Source of the DNA: Pholis gunnellus
Taxonomy: Eukaryota; Chordata; Actinopteri; Perciformes; Pholidae
Length of the DNA: 64,000 bases
Assembly: GCA_910591455.2 (NCBI GenBank)
Contig: OU342822.1
Span: forward strand, 17,459,154-17,523,153
Direction: 5' to 3'
In this document: in pieces, positions 43,401 to 56,249 of the stretch
Layout: every line of letters begins with the position of its first letter
How positions within the stretch are numbered: position 1 is the first letter of the stretch
Notes under the pieces: generated by a model
The model's input: only the letters and a program-made list of their open reading frames with translations
Database searches by the model: none
What the model was told of the DNA's origin: nothing
Position numbers and translations under genes: made by a program

Positions 43401-46400
43401 GTGTGCCATCTGGTGCTCCGGCGTCCTGGAGCAATTTGGCCAGGAGCATGGTGCACCCTGGGACCCGCTCGGAGGGCTTCATCAGGTAGGTGTTGCCGCA
43501 CACCATGCCGATGGGGAACATCCACAGAGGAATCATGGCGGGGAAGTTAAACGGGGCGATACCGGCACACACTCCGATGGGCAGGCGGTAGGTGTAAGTG
43601 TCCATGTCCCGGGCGATGGACGGTAACGTCTCCCCCAGCATGAGGGACGGGATGCTGCAGGCATGCTCAACCACCTCTGAGGGACGACGGTGAAGAGAAA
43701 AGATGATGTAAACCAATAAACTAGTGCAGTGATAGGAGGCACACAAACTAATGGATGCATGAATATAAGTTATTTAAGATGAGGTCATTTAATGTCTACA
43801 TTACAAAGCATTATGCAGTTTGTACTTTAGCCTCTTACTTAAGAATAAAAACTAACTGTTAATTGATTTATTTTCCCTATGAGTGAACTCTTGTAGGAAA
43901 TCTCTAATGCTGGCAGCACACCTGCTTATGTAGCCTGTCTGTCAGCTGATAAAAGTTTGCATGCCAGAATAACTCGGGCATCCCAAAACTGGGAGCTGTA
44001 CCAAGTAGAAAAAAATACTCTGGCATACTCTGTCTTGTAATAATACATCTTCCATTATTTGCAAGTGTGCATGGCTTGTTTCATTTCTCAACAGGATTCT
44101 TGTTGATGAAAGTCTGCCAAAGTGCACCTTAATGAGGGGAACTGCATAATTATCTTTATATAGCATGCAACTAACAGCAGAGCCTCCAGAGTGCTTTACA
44201 TAAAAACATACTAGGTAGTCACACTTTAACACCAGGTCTTAACAATGTGATGCTGAAAGGACACCGTTTCCTTAACCCGTGTTTTCTTATAATTGGACAC
44301 TGTGAAAGCTTCTTGAAAAGTAGTTTAAGCTTCTATATGTCAACGTGACCAAAACAGAAGCCGTGCTACATTATTCATTTCAAAGTTTAAGTTGCGTTCG
44401 CAGGAAGTGTCTGGTTACGCGCAAATAATTGACACCCTGCAGCCACTTAGTACCAAACTTTCCTCCAGGCAAAGGGCTGCCAAAGATACAGACTTTTCAT
44501 CAGGAGATACAGATACTATGGACAACAGTTTCAATGGGGGAATTTGATCTTCGCTATATATATATATATATATATATATATTCACCAGCACTCTAATCTA
44601 ATCAGGATTAACTAAACCTAATAGCACACTGGGAAGCCGACGCTTTACTTACGGAGTCCTCTGAATACATCTCCCTCTGCATCGGCAAGAGTTTTGCCCT
44701 GCTCCAGGGTGATCAGTTTAGACAGTTCTTTCTGAAATATGAAGAGGAAGAAACATTGCTCTCTAAGTTGGTCTCCTTAAAATGGAAACCCAATTTTGGG
44801 AAAAATGAAAAACAAGCATGTGACACATTTCCGTACAATGTTCTCCTTGATGAGCTGCTGGTAGCGCAGGAAGACCTGCTGCCGGCTGAGGACGGAGGTC
44901 TCGGACCAGGACCGATAGGCTCTGGAGCAGGAGTCCACCGCTGCCAGCATCTCCCCCTGGGTCGCTTTGGGAACACGTCCTACCACCTCATTAGTGGCCT
45001 GAGGAGCAGGAGACGGTCAACACAGACAAGTGGACTGAGAGCAAGAGAAGTCATTACGGCATGTGCATTAATTAATCAATATTAACAACCCCATGGTTGT
45101 TCTATCCTTTACAGGTTTGATATTGTATCTGACGTATATGCTATAATCATCCATCACTGCTTTTCACTTGCTTTCTAGAGCCTTTTACGTAACAAGCTTA
45201 ACTACAGCAAGGCTGGACTTCATGAAACAGGACTGGCTGTGTAGACTTTCTTAGAAATTTGACTTTATTTCCCCCTCCCCAGTGTTCATACAGTGAGTTA
45301 CTACTATAAAGTTGTACTGGTTATTTGCAGCCAGCCTTTAGTAAAGATCTTGTTACTGCAGGCTGGATATAGTTCATCTATGAATACTTACAGGGTTGTG
45401 AATGTCGAGCCATTCGGAGGTGTTTGACTCAACAAACTTGCCATCAATGAACAGCTTGGTGGTGGGCTAGAGGATCACAGAGGCATATGGTTAAATCCCT
45501 TCCTGTCTGGTTACATCATGACTGAGTTCACAAGGACATCTATCCATCACCACAACGTCTACAGTGACCGTCTAAAGCAGTCATTTGAGATCTCTTTACT
45601 GTCAACTTTAAATTTAAGTCCCCCTGATCGCAGATTTCTAATGTACCGCAGCCATCTCCCAATCCCATAATACAGACTTATTCTAAGCATGTTATGAGTA
45701 TATAAAGTGTACGCACTGAAACAGTAAAAGAATTACGTGCACTCAAATCAGTCAGTATGCATACTGCTATTAAAACACTCTTTCGAGCTTTCTTTGTGAC
45801 GTTTTGGCAGCGGCTTTCCTGAGTCGGAGTCTAAGTTTAGTGCATGGTACATGCATGTGCTGCATATGGTTGGTGTGTGTGTGGTATGGACTTAGGACAA
45901 AGGTAATGAGTATGCAACGAGACAAAGTGCAACTTCTACAAAGAGTTCAGAATGTTGTCCATCTCACAATAAGTATGTAATGCTACTGGGAACTCCTTGT
46001 GCTTTAAACATGTTTAAATGTGCCTAAACTAAATGTTTACTTGCAGGTTGAAGTGGAGTTTCTTTCACAATCTTTTCATTCTGAAACCTGAAAAACTTTA
46101 CAGAGATTTTTGTCAAATTATATCATTTCCAGTTAAAAAAACAATCAAAATCTGGAGACATCTGATGTCTGTATATATGATATTTTTAGTTATTGTGGAT
46201 TTTTTTTAACTTAGTTAATATTCTTTACTGTTTATTACTTATTTATAATACTTGTTTTGCTCTTGTTTCCACTACGCTGCTGTATTCCTATAAATGTCTC
46301 CACTGCGGGAGTAATAAAGGATTATCTTATCTTAACTTAGAGCTGAACTAGTGACCAGTACAATCAGCCATTAGTTTATCGTTCTTGGATAATACGATAA

Positions 46401-47359
46401 GTAACAAAAAATACCAATCTGCAATTGAGGTATTTTAAAACTGTCTCTTCATGACATTGCAACAATGAAAGAAACAATGCTGAAAAGCTTATTTTTCAAA
46501 CTAATTGTAAAATATCCCACTTGGTACATATCCAGGCCACAAATGTAAGTGATCCTAATAAAAAATGTTTATGTTAAATAACATATGTTGACCAATATAC
46601 TTATTTGTTTAGGTTTTAAATATTGATATTAAACATACAATTAATTATGTCTTAGTGATAATATGACAGAAGAAAACAGGATGTTTGTCCGCTATTTGTA
46701 GTTTCATGGCACAAAAACATTTCAATAAAGTTATTTCAATAAAACACACTTTGTTTATATCATGGAGTCACGTGTCCAAAAATAAAAACATGTGTTAACC
46801 TTTAAAGTAATTGCATTATGCAACACAAAAAAAAAAACCTGTACTGACCACTTAGCATTCATTTATTCATTCATGCATTCATTCAGTCATTCAACTGGTC
46901 GGAAAGCGTGTCAGCGGGGGCTCTTACCGCTGATGATGACGAGTAACACATGCGACCCAGCTGGAGGGACACCTGCAATAATTAAGACACCATTAGTCAA
47001 CTCAAATTCATATTTAACTGAATGTCTAAGGTCTAAGGTTAATGAATAACAGCCATAGTAATGCTTGACCCCCCGTTTTCACACCAGCATGCAAATACAA
47101 TATATAAAACCTGCCCCTAAAACCGTACCTACCTAACTTAACGTGCACATAACTGTTACTTTTAAATGCTTGAAAAGAAGTAGGGATGGACTGTGTGCAA
47201 CGTGTTTGTTTGGCTAACGACTTTGTTAGCTAGCAGCTGAGGTTGTTAGCTATCTTAAGTTGCATTAACATGCAACAAAAGCAGCTGTTGTGTAAAACAC
47301 GAGCGTGTCGTTTGTCTCACCTTCTTGTTCGCAAGGGACCGGAGGAGAATTGCTGCCAT
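40434..47359 (-). CDS. ALDH6A1: Methylmalonate-semialdehyde dehydrogenase (acylating), mitochondrial
   Basis: CoA-dependent aldehyde dehydrogenase of valine and thymine catabolism. It makes propionyl-CoA and acetyl-CoA from methylmalonate and malonate semialdehydes in the matrix. Minus-strand exons: 47359-47321, 46972-46928, 45466-45392, 44998-44837, 44731-44653, 43676-43374, 43071-42950, 42676-42487, 42395-42214, 41968-41789, 40731-40633, 40538-40434; 1581 nt, 526 aa (human 535), twelve exons as in human. Residues 1-28 form a basic, serine-rich mitochondrial presequence (MAAILLRSLANKK...). Key motifs: PFNFPAMIPLWMFP, SFVGSN of the NAD site, FGAAGQRCMALSTA with catalytic Cys about 308, YKEEIFGPVLVILE, NPYGNGTAIFT, and the C-terminal PMFSFTGSRGSFRGD. 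Phases all agree and nothing is broken. Confidence 0.97.
40920..41198 (+). mobile_element. 3' end of an L2-like LINE (fragment)
   Basis: Sequence with low-complexity T/A tracts, TTGCACTGCGTTTATTG, then CTCCTTGTATGTGCAAAC and the tail AAATAAACCAATTCTGATTC. The tail pattern (CCTTGTATGTGCAAA...AATAAA...GATTCTGATTCTG) is characteristic of L2-type LINE ends in fish. No coding part remains. It lies in the ALDH6A1 intron before its last two exons. Confidence 0.5.
43315..43335. repeat. (AC)10 microsatellite in ALDH6A1 intron 6
   Basis: On the gene's strand this is a GT repeat starting 39 bases after the exon 6 donor. Short, and possibly a weak splicing element. Confidence 0.9.
44555..44581. repeat. 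(TA)13 microsatellite
   Basis: Pure TA run in ALDH6A1 intron 5, about 70 bases downstream (gene sense) of the exon 5 donor. Confidence 0.9.
46250..46345 (+). mobile_element. 3' tail of the same LINE family as in ZNF410 intron 2
   Basis: CACTGCGGGAGTAATAAAGG followed by ATTATCTTATCTTAACTTA matches, in reverse complement, the tail at 21821-21870. It is an independent, strongly truncated insertion in opposite orientation, inside ALDH6A1 intron 2. Confidence 0.7.
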
Positions 47360-47881
47360 TATGGTGTGTTGAGTTTCTCTTTTCCTGCTCCAAAAGCTCC
47401 TTCAACCCGACCCCAAAAGACACCCAGAGAGCAACTAGAAGTTCAGCTAGCAGAAGTGTAGCAGAGGACGGAGGCGGTGCTGCGCTTCAGCGCAGAGCTA
47501 CAAGGACGCTGTCGGTGTCGGTGTTATTGGGTAACAGCGGCGCACATGGTTTGTTGATCTGTGAAAGCCGCGCGCGACACCATTTGCGGTTTCCGCTTTG
47601 GCGTGGGCGGGACAGACCTGATTATAACGGCCAATCACTGCGCTGGATTTACCAACCTCCCTACATTGCAAGAAGCTGATTGGCTGTTAATAAACATTAA
47701 ACTGGAGTCATGTTAAAGATTTTTAAAAAACTTCTTCCTGAAGTTTAAAGCCAGACACGTTGCTTGGATTTCTTACAACAATATAATTTAAACAAAATGT
47801 AAATATTACTAAATATGTTATGACTGGACAGTGAGGGAAACACATCAATACCTAGTTGCAGGCAACAGTTTCCATAGCAAC
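47360..47881. promoter_or_regulatory. Head-to-head promoter of ALDH6A1 (-) and SAMD15 (+)
   Basis: The two start codons are 522 bases apart. The region is GC-rich on the ALDH6A1 side and holds a GC box GGGCGGG (47605-47611), a CCAAT box (47631-47635) and an inverted CCAAT (ATTGG, 47679-47683). Paired NF-Y words 48 bases apart with a GC box are typical of bidirectional promoters. Confidence 0.6.
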
Positions 47882-49440
47882 ATGTCTACAGGCAACATGG
47901 AGTTCCTGTGTTGGAGTTGTGAGGATGTTGCACAATGGATTGAGTCTTTAGGATTTCCACAATACAAAGTAGGTTAACATGCACCTGACTAAACAGGTAT
48001 AACGTTAACTGTTGAAGGACATGTGCCTGTCTGGTTTCATACGATACTATTTTGTTTTTTCAAAGCTCTAACCTCATTATTATACATTTCTCTCATAGGC
48101 ATGTTTTACGGAGAACTTCATCACTGGAAGAAAGCTCATTTATGTAAATTGCATCTACTTGCCAAGACTTGGAATCACAGATTTTGAAGACATGAAGGTA
48201 TTATTATTATTTATTCTAACCTTCAGGAGAGATTGGTGTTATTATGGAGACAGACTTGTTTACATATCAAAGCTGGAGGCTCACGCAATGTTCAAGGCAG
48301 TTTCAACACCAAGATACACACCAAGATAATGACAGCACTGTGAAAACTACTGTACTGTAGGCCCACCCACATAACCCACTCTTATCATCAAAAAGATGAA
48401 TTTGTCTTAATTGATTCAGATTTTGATATGTGATTAATTATTTAAGTAGCCTAACTCATACCAAACATTTGCTGAACATCACTTTGGGGCTCAGCGACTT
48501 GTGGCATGCGTATTTTTGCTTGATTTGCTTATTCACATGGTAAAGTCAAAGATTATTTAAAAATAAAAACATTAAAAAGATTAACCTTCAGGAGAAATAA
48601 TTGTAGCCACATCAGATGTATTCAAATATCCCTCTAGTAAGCTCTAAGTGGACCGTAAACATTGTAAACCGGTGTCTAGTCTGTGCCAACCCAGTTTTAC
48701 ATCCCATTTGGCACTATAACACTCTGTCTTTGAACACTATGATATCAATTAAAGTGTTGAAACAGAGCGTCTCTGCCAGCAGATCAGCTGTATCACATAT
48801 ATGCTGCTTGCAGTTAAAGCAACTGTTCTTCTTATCCATCCCTGAGGTCAGAACTAAATTGGCTAAAAGCGAGTTTATGTATTCAGCTCTGCTTTACTGT
48901 ACACGCATCAAACCAGAAAAAAAAGAACTTGTCTCTCTTAGTGAGTGTAAACTGATAATGAAATAACAACTCGAGACAGACAGACTCTGTCAGGATTGTC
49001 TTTGCTCTATTTAGTCGAGATTTACTGCAGAGTGGGTTAGCCCAGAAGTACTTTGATGCGTTTGTTTTTGGGAGTGTAAAATTGTAACCTTTCCTCCCAT
49101 GATGCCACAATCTTGCTGAGATCTCCTGGAAAGACGAGACACTCTCCCTCTCAGTGGGACTGCCTTATTAAGTGAAGGTGAGATACTGTGTAAACACACA
49201 CCTTATCAAAGGACTGAACCCTGCTGTGTGCCCCCGCAGGTCATCTGTGCTCGTGTGCGTGAGCTGCTTGGGATCACAGAGACCCCGTGGAGTCGCAGCA
49301 TCGCTGACCCTCCGCGGGACAGCACGGGCCTGTTCTTGGAAAAAAAGAGCCGGACAGGTGAACGGGCGGACGCCCTCGCCTATACCAGCGCTTGCTGGAT
49401 GACATGCGTCAGTGACAGAGAAAGAGAGCGCCTGACATGA
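47882..49440 (+). CDS. SAMD15: Short SAM-domain protein, SAMD15 orthologue
   Basis: Three coding exons: 47882-47968, 48099-48197, 49240-49440; 387 nt, 128 aa. The protein is almost entirely a sterile alpha motif: WSCEDVAQWIESLGFPQYKA, CFTENFITGRKLIYVNCIYL, LPRLGITDFEDMK, then ICARVRELLGI. The tail GLFLEKKSRTGERADAL parallels the C-terminal part of mammalian SAMD15. Mammalian SAMD15 is about 670 aa with a long acidic, repeat-rich N-terminus; none of that is present here. Start: the first ATG after the promoter; a second ATG five codons on is possible. The function of SAMD15 is unknown to me. Confidence 0.8.
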
Positions 49441-50555
49441 ATCACAATAGTAAAGGAGTGCAGCAAAAACCAAGACATGTCAGTGTCATTTCATATCACC
49501 AACTGCTCATGATGACTCGGATGAGTCACAGGAGGCCACATGCAGGCCTTGACATTAACACTTCCCACCAGCAAAATGCTCGTATGTTGTTGTTGTTGTT
49601 ATTTTATTAGGTTTCTTGTGCAGGTGTAGCCAACATGAGTGCAACACTTTTTCATACATAAATATTTGTGCACGCACGGCACAGTATGAAAAACAAGTTT
49701 CAATAGCTCTACCCGTTTCAATTCAGGACAACCATAAACCACTTAGGATATTTCTATTGATCTCAAGTGGATATGTTGAAACTGGATGGAGCTATTGATC
49801 TGAAGGAGAGATCCTCAGGGTAATTCTGTGGATGACAACAAGCACCTATTTCACAGGCCCCGGGAGCAGTGTCGTTCTCTGGAATAAAACAACAACAACA
49901 ACAACAAAACACTGAGTCTGCGAGTCCAAGTCTCCTGTGCCGCTGTATTGTCATAGACTTATGCACATATGGGCTCATTTGCCAACTTGCATAAAAGGCC
50001 AAAGGATCATTGCATCAGATAGTGATGGGTTGAGTGCCAAGAAGACCCACAGGGAGCCAGGGCTTTCAGTTTCAGCCAACACAACACCGCCTTGCCAATA
50101 ATCTATGTAATACATGCAGGACTGTTAAACTATATGGCTGCTATATTTGGCTTTACAGATGTTGGCCTGCTGTTCACCGCAGGTTTTACCTAAAGGAGTG
50201 GATGGATTTCCAATAACAGTCTTGTTTCGGCTTACTCTTTATTTATTTATTTGTTATAACATTTCTAGAGAATATTATAAACCTACTGCGTTTCGTGCAG
50301 TATAGTTCAATCTACATGAATAAATTATGATGCCTGCCTGTGAGAGATAGGCTGGGAGGCACTGCATCTGTCTATGCACACAAATGGTCTCTGTGCAGCT
50401 CGGAGCGCGCTGATTACCATTCCGAGCACAGCACCTCTGGTCAGAAATGGAGCCGGGTCGGTGGTTGACAGTATAGTCCGGGGGCAGAAGGAGGAGGGGT
50501 GGGGTGGGGGGGCGCGCATATTATGGCAGCAACCCTTCAGTCAATCTGGATTAAC
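49441..50555. other. Intergenic region SAMD15 to LRFN5
   Basis: About 1.1 kb with no supportable gene. It contains small TTG and ACA trinucleotide runs near 49588 and 49890. GC content rises after 50400 towards the LRFN5 5' end. Confidence 0.6.
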
Positions 50556-50559
50556 TCGC

Positions 50560-51103
50560 ACTGAGCCCTGCGTCGCCAGCAAAAGCCCGTGAAAGCGATA
50601 CGAACATCTGGCTGGATTCCGCACGGCACCATGTCACTCACAGCGCTGTAGATATTAAACAGCCTGTCGCTACAAAAGGCGTTTTCTCTTCTGGAGGTGC
50701 ATATACAGGCGGATGCGCAGTAGAGGCGAATCCCCCCCCCCCCCCCCTGCACAGCTGCAGCCTCACAGCCACACCGGGACCCCTTCGGTTTGCGTTTTCC
50801 AGTATTTTTTTTTTTTTTTCTTCACGAAAGTGGGGAGCTGAGTTACATATCTCCGGTGCGAGCGGATCGGAGAGGACTCGTCCTTTACATGCTGGTCATG
50901 GATTTCTTGAAGGGCATCGCTGGTTTCGCAGGCCGTCACATGTTATAGGCGCCAAGACGCGTGTTTCGGGACACCTGAATTATCCGAGAGGCACCGTCGG
51001 TCCCATTTTAGACGAGCCGCTGTCAGGATGCTCTCAGCCCTCCTGGGAGGAAATAAGCTCAAACACACCCTCCTCTGACTTGGCTTGATGTTTCATCTGC
51101 AAG
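50560..51103 (+). other. LRFN5: Likely LRFN5 promoter and first 5' UTR exon
   Basis: GC-richer sequence with a C16 run (50732-50747) and a T-run near 50803-50819. It ends in the donor CATCTGCAAG|GTAAAT (GT at 51104). A further small non-coding exon is possible at about 51394-51470 (CCCCACAG acceptor, CAGAT|GTGAGA donor). LRFN family genes have remote non-coding first exons, which fits; direct evidence is limited to splice words. Confidence 0.4.
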
Positions 51104-54100
51104 GTAAATTCAATCATTTACAGGCTGAGAATTGTGGACTCTCGAGTCTGAACTCTTTTGGGTAAACTGTCTTTGAAGAGGTGCAGTGTTGACTTGAAGT
51201 ACTTCTCCCAGGACCCATCTGAAAAGGGTTCAGATTCTCCCTTGTGACAGGGGTTGTGGCTGTAACCCACCAGCCCAGGACCTGTACCGCAAGGTCAAAA
51301 AAATCCCCTCAATTACCTAGAAACGCCGTCAGATATGATTTTATTTTTAGTGTGCGCCTGGGCTGCATTCTGTGCTGTTTTCTCTCCCCACAGGTGAAAC
51401 TGAGAATCCTCCCTAATGTGGCCATTATTCAGCGCGCTCTCTGAGGTGCAGGATAAGACTGAATTCAGATGTGAGATGCTTCTTTGTTTTCTTGTGTAGC
51501 CTATTTCCTCAGCACAGAGGATCCAGTGATCTGCTGCTCTGTGCTGTGGTTAAACCCCTGCTGATATGCAAAGTGCACATCAGCCATTAAGGTGTGATGA
51601 AGTCTAAATTAGGCTAAGTAACAAAATTGATAATAGGATGAGTGTGGGGGCAGGGGGACGTGTTGCCAGGTGACTGATGAAGACAGGTGAAAATGTGATG
51701 ATGTTTTTTTACAAAAGGGTGAGGTATAACTGTCTTCTTATATCGAGTGTTAGTTATCACATATCTTATTATTCATGAGTGCCTGAGGCAACATTGTAAC
51801 ACCAGTAAAAATCAGGCCCACGCCTCATTTTGCTGCTTCTATTTGCTCTTGCTGCTATGTTAATGCACTCGGTGATGTAGCTTGTGTGCCGCTACCTTTG
51901 ACTGAGGAGTGATGTGTGGTTCCTTCAGCGGCGAGGCTGTTTCTGCAGACCAGCTCTGCATTCGCTGACCCTAATTTTTACTCGCCACAAAATGCACCGT
52001 TGTTTCTGCTGAAGGAGGGCTTTCATTAAGATCTGAACCACCTGAGGTTGTTTGGCAGTCACAAACTTGCATGCACACACACCTGGTCCACATGTTGTGT
52101 ATACGGGAAGGTTGCTTTTTGATTACACAACACAACAAGGAGAGGGAAGATTATGCATTATTTAACCATTTTGTTGCTGTGTGTGGTAGAAAACACAGGA
52201 TCCTGATGATCGTCTTTGAAAGAGGGAAAATGAGTCAATAGGGTGATCGTGGACTTCACGTTGGCTGTCCTTATTTCCCCACATTTAGACACTAACATGA
52301 ATGAAAGAGAGGTTAAGATTTGCACCCTACTCTGCACTTGAGAATTGGCCAATTTGACAGTCCACAGACGTGTGGGCCCGTACTGTGGGGAATATTCACT
52401 TGAGGAGGCCATATTGATATTCAGTGGTGGCGTTTCACAGGTTTGGCATCGCTCTTTCCGGAAGAAAATCCCAGTTCATAAGCCCCTCACATCGGGGTAC
52501 GTCACAACGGTGGAAGAATTAAGATCCAAAGTCAGTGATCAGCATTTCAATTTGCCCTCCCGCTGCAACACAAGACAGCATCTAGAACATGAAGAGTGTT
52601 TTCTGTGCTTGTTTGTTTATTTTGTTGGACTGATGCTCCGGTGATGAGATAGCCAGCGTATCAAGGTATCACTGAATTTCCTGTGCGAGTGTGTGAAGGA
52701 AAACATTTAGAAATGAAAGGGGGGGGGTTGTAAATGCTGATGAACAGCACTTCTATTGATGCAGTTGGGTCTGCTTAGTATGCTATACCCCTGACACACA
52801 CACACACACACACAAGCTTGTCAGACTGAAAAATTATTTCAACTCCATCAGAGTGCTACATCGAGTCATTTAGGTTTTTATTACGCGCAAGATTGGGAAA
52901 ACGGTAATGATTCAGTCACTCCAAACATTGAATCCAATACAAAATTAGCTGAGTGCACAGTCTGCCTCTCATCACCACAGAGTCATAAATGGTGCCATGA
53001 GTCGGCTCTGGCCTTCAAACACAACCTCGATTGTCGAGGACTCTTTGTTCGAAATATTATTAGGTGATCTGAAAATGAGCCACTGATTACATCTCACCCA
53101 AAACTGACGTTTCCTGTGTTGCCATGGCATCAAGGCTGTCACCCAAGAGCTATCGCGTTCTAACATTGGCAGACCGTGTAGGAAAAGGGTGTCACAGCAC
53201 ACACCCTCGTTCACAAACACAGATGTGTTGGTTAGACGGTCCGTAACGGCATCGGTGTTTGGTCAGGATGTTTGGACTCGGGGCTACACGAGCGTTTACC
53301 CGACAAAATAGAATTCCTACCAGCTCAGACACAATATGATCCTCTTCAGCTGCTGCAGCAGCTCCATTCGGTTTCATAAAGCGAGCAGGCCGAGGACCTA
53401 TATATATTTGTCGATACCATTTTACCATCATGCTGCCACATCAGTTTACCTCCTTGACCCAACAGAGCTTATTTCATGTGGTAGCAGACGCCCGGCGGCA
53501 TCTCCCAGAGGAACCCAGGTGAGACAATGCCGAGACGCTGCCATGTGCCATCGCGTCGACCTGCGTGGAGGCGCAACGGGCAGGCTGCATCTCGTTAACT
53601 TCCCCTCGCAGGGCTGCTTTCCCCGATTCCCTTCCCAGACGTGGTTTTCAGAAGGCTTTCTCACATGAGCTCCAGCATAAGTGAGACCATCTGAGAACAT
53701 ATCCCCCATTACCTCACTGGACGACTGGCATGCAGTATGCTGCATAAGGCTTTTCTTGGCGAATGCGGCCCCAGGGAGACCATAGATATCCTCTGCTACA
53801 GTATACTGCTGCTGCTGCTGCACATGAATGTCTGTCTCCATTGCTGGGGGTTGTTGTGTAGTGAGCTACCTCTATTAGGCACAAATCCACCCACCGGTGT
53901 GCGTGTGTGGGTGTGAGCTGTCAGTCTGTTCTGTCCTCGGAGGGGGAAAAGACCTGCTCAGAGGTAGTAAACGAATATTTGATTGACTATGAAGGAGATT
54001 ATGGTTAATGCATCAGTAGATTACCGGTTTTCTTGTTTATTTGTGGCCTTCCAAAGTCGCCTCACCATAATGAACAGCTCAACCTGGATAATGATTTTCT

Positions 54101-54563
54101 GGGGATGTGACATTTAAAGATGAAGTGTGTGATTGATGAATGCATTGATTGATTATCTAGTTATTTGTTCATGTACCTGATGAGTGCAACCTGTTATGCA
54201 AATCTCCTTGGAACAACCATAATTAAATGCAAATTAGGGAAACGGCAGCGGACAGTTCCTGCTCCGTCTCAGCAGCGAGGGGCTGTCCTTTAGTCATCAC
54301 AGAACGACACTTGCAGGGATTACCATTGCAACCATTCTCTTCACGTTCGGTTGAGTTTTCAGCAGCGAAAAAAGCAGAAAAAAAAAAGCCCCGTCTCCAC
54401 AGAGTGAATCAATATCACGTCTTCAGCGTCATTCGGGTCTGGAAGTAGCAGGTCCTCTCCGCCTCATTGCACATCCAGAGGCCGTGCCATTGAGAGTCAG
54501 AGCAGAAGCCGGTTGGCACACCAATACGGACACACTTGCGTACTCCTCAGCTTTCATACACAC

Positions 54564-54599
<36 letters not shown>

Positions 54600-56223
54600 A
54601 AAGTAGTTTCCACTTATGTACCACTACCACATAGCTTTGCAGCCCAGCTTGACGCTGAAGTCATCTGCCATCTTTAAGGAGCGTCTTGACAACATTTAAT
54701 AGTGACTCCACAGGCCGTTTTTCAGCAGCTCAGATCTCTGCAGCACTGCACCCCAGACTACAATCCTCAAAAACGGGGCTCTTGTGTGACTCTGTGAAGT
54801 TGTCCCGTGTAAAAATGGGTCGAGAAAGACATTGATTCATTGCTGCTCGATCAGCAGTATTCATGAAAATGTCACACCCGGTGTGCTACCTCCAATGATA
54901 TCATTCCTCCATTTACCTTTTTACCCAGCTAACAAATTGCAAATGTTGTCAGTGGACACCACCAGGCTTCCTTCACTCGCCTCCTCACATCAAAAGCATG
55001 GGGGGGGCATAGTAAGGATGTCTACCCACCCATGTTTTCATTACTCCATGATATTTTCCTCATACTCCGACTGTCAAGGTTATTACACTGTGAGTTGTAT
55101 GTCATAGCTCCGGTGCGACAGAGGCTTTTAAGGCATGTACTCAGTTGGCATGCTCTTTGCTGAGGCAAGACTTTCACGCACTCTCTCTAAGACCCGACAT
55201 CTACAATGGAGACATTACCAGCAGACCACAAAAAAGCTATAATCATAAATCAGCCATTCTCCCCTGTAGTTAAAGGTTAGCCTTTGGAGTTTTACTACAG
55301 TTGTGGGATTGGATCTCTTGTTCCCTGTGTTTGATTGGATTGGTGTACCTTTCTGTGTGCTGTAATGGGACACCCAGAGGGCTGAATATTGCATGTTCTA
55401 CCAAAATGACACTGAATTTCAGTTCTAAGAATAATTGCAGCGAATGTCACTCTCGCTCCGGTACATTGTGTCGTGCACCCGCAGAGCTGCAATCTGATCT
55501 CTGCTGTCTTAGTTTTATAACATGCTATATCCCTGACAAGGTCTCAGGATTCATCAAATAGATCCCTCCTTATCCCCATCTCAGCTGTGTCATAAGTAAG
55601 AGTAGCAGCAGAGAGAAAATCAATAGCAAGGCATAGCACATCCTCGCTGAGGCACTGGGCCCAATCATCCCTTCCTATTGGAGATATGATCCTGGGAGAT
55701 ATCAGTCTAATTCTGATGAGGCCTTGGACTGCCAGTCTAGACTTTCATCCTTCTGTCCACAAACATAAAAAGGACTGGCATTATCATATCAAAAAGAGTG
55801 TGATCGGGGAAGCTGGGAGCTAAAAAGGAGAGCTGTCAGAAAAAATATTCAAGATGACTTATTAATGTTTCACTCTCAAGTCTGCAGGTGAATAATTTGT
55901 TTCATGTCTGATAGCACAGCATTTATTGTTTGTTCAGACGTCGACTCTCTCTCCTGCTTAGAATTTGGACTCTGTAAATCTCAGCTGTGAGCTGGCAATG
56001 ATGGTGTTTCAAATCTAGCAGAAAAGCTTTAACCTTACACAGCAGTTCGGCAATTCCCCAAATTCCCTTTTTAAAGAGGGAGCTCTCCGTGCAAGTGTGA
56101 TTGGCCAACCACAGAAATTACAGTTTGATAAAGATGATACAAATAACAATCACAGATTTCCTGAACTCCTTAATGAATAATGCAACCTTCTGTTTCTCTC
56201 TTTTTGATTTGATGTGTTTTTAG
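51104..56223 (+). other. LRFN5: Large 5' intron of LRFN5
   Basis: About 5 kb with no supportable ORF. It holds CA microsatellites at 52795-52814 and 54556-54598 and otherwise plain unique-looking sequence, ending in TTTTTAG before the coding exon at 56224. Confidence 0.55.
54556..54598. repeat. (CA)n microsatellite in LRFN5 5' intron
   Basis: CA repeat with one CG interruption. No feature nearby. Confidence 0.9.
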
Positions 56224-56249
56224 GTGTATTAACCTGACTGAGAAGCCAA

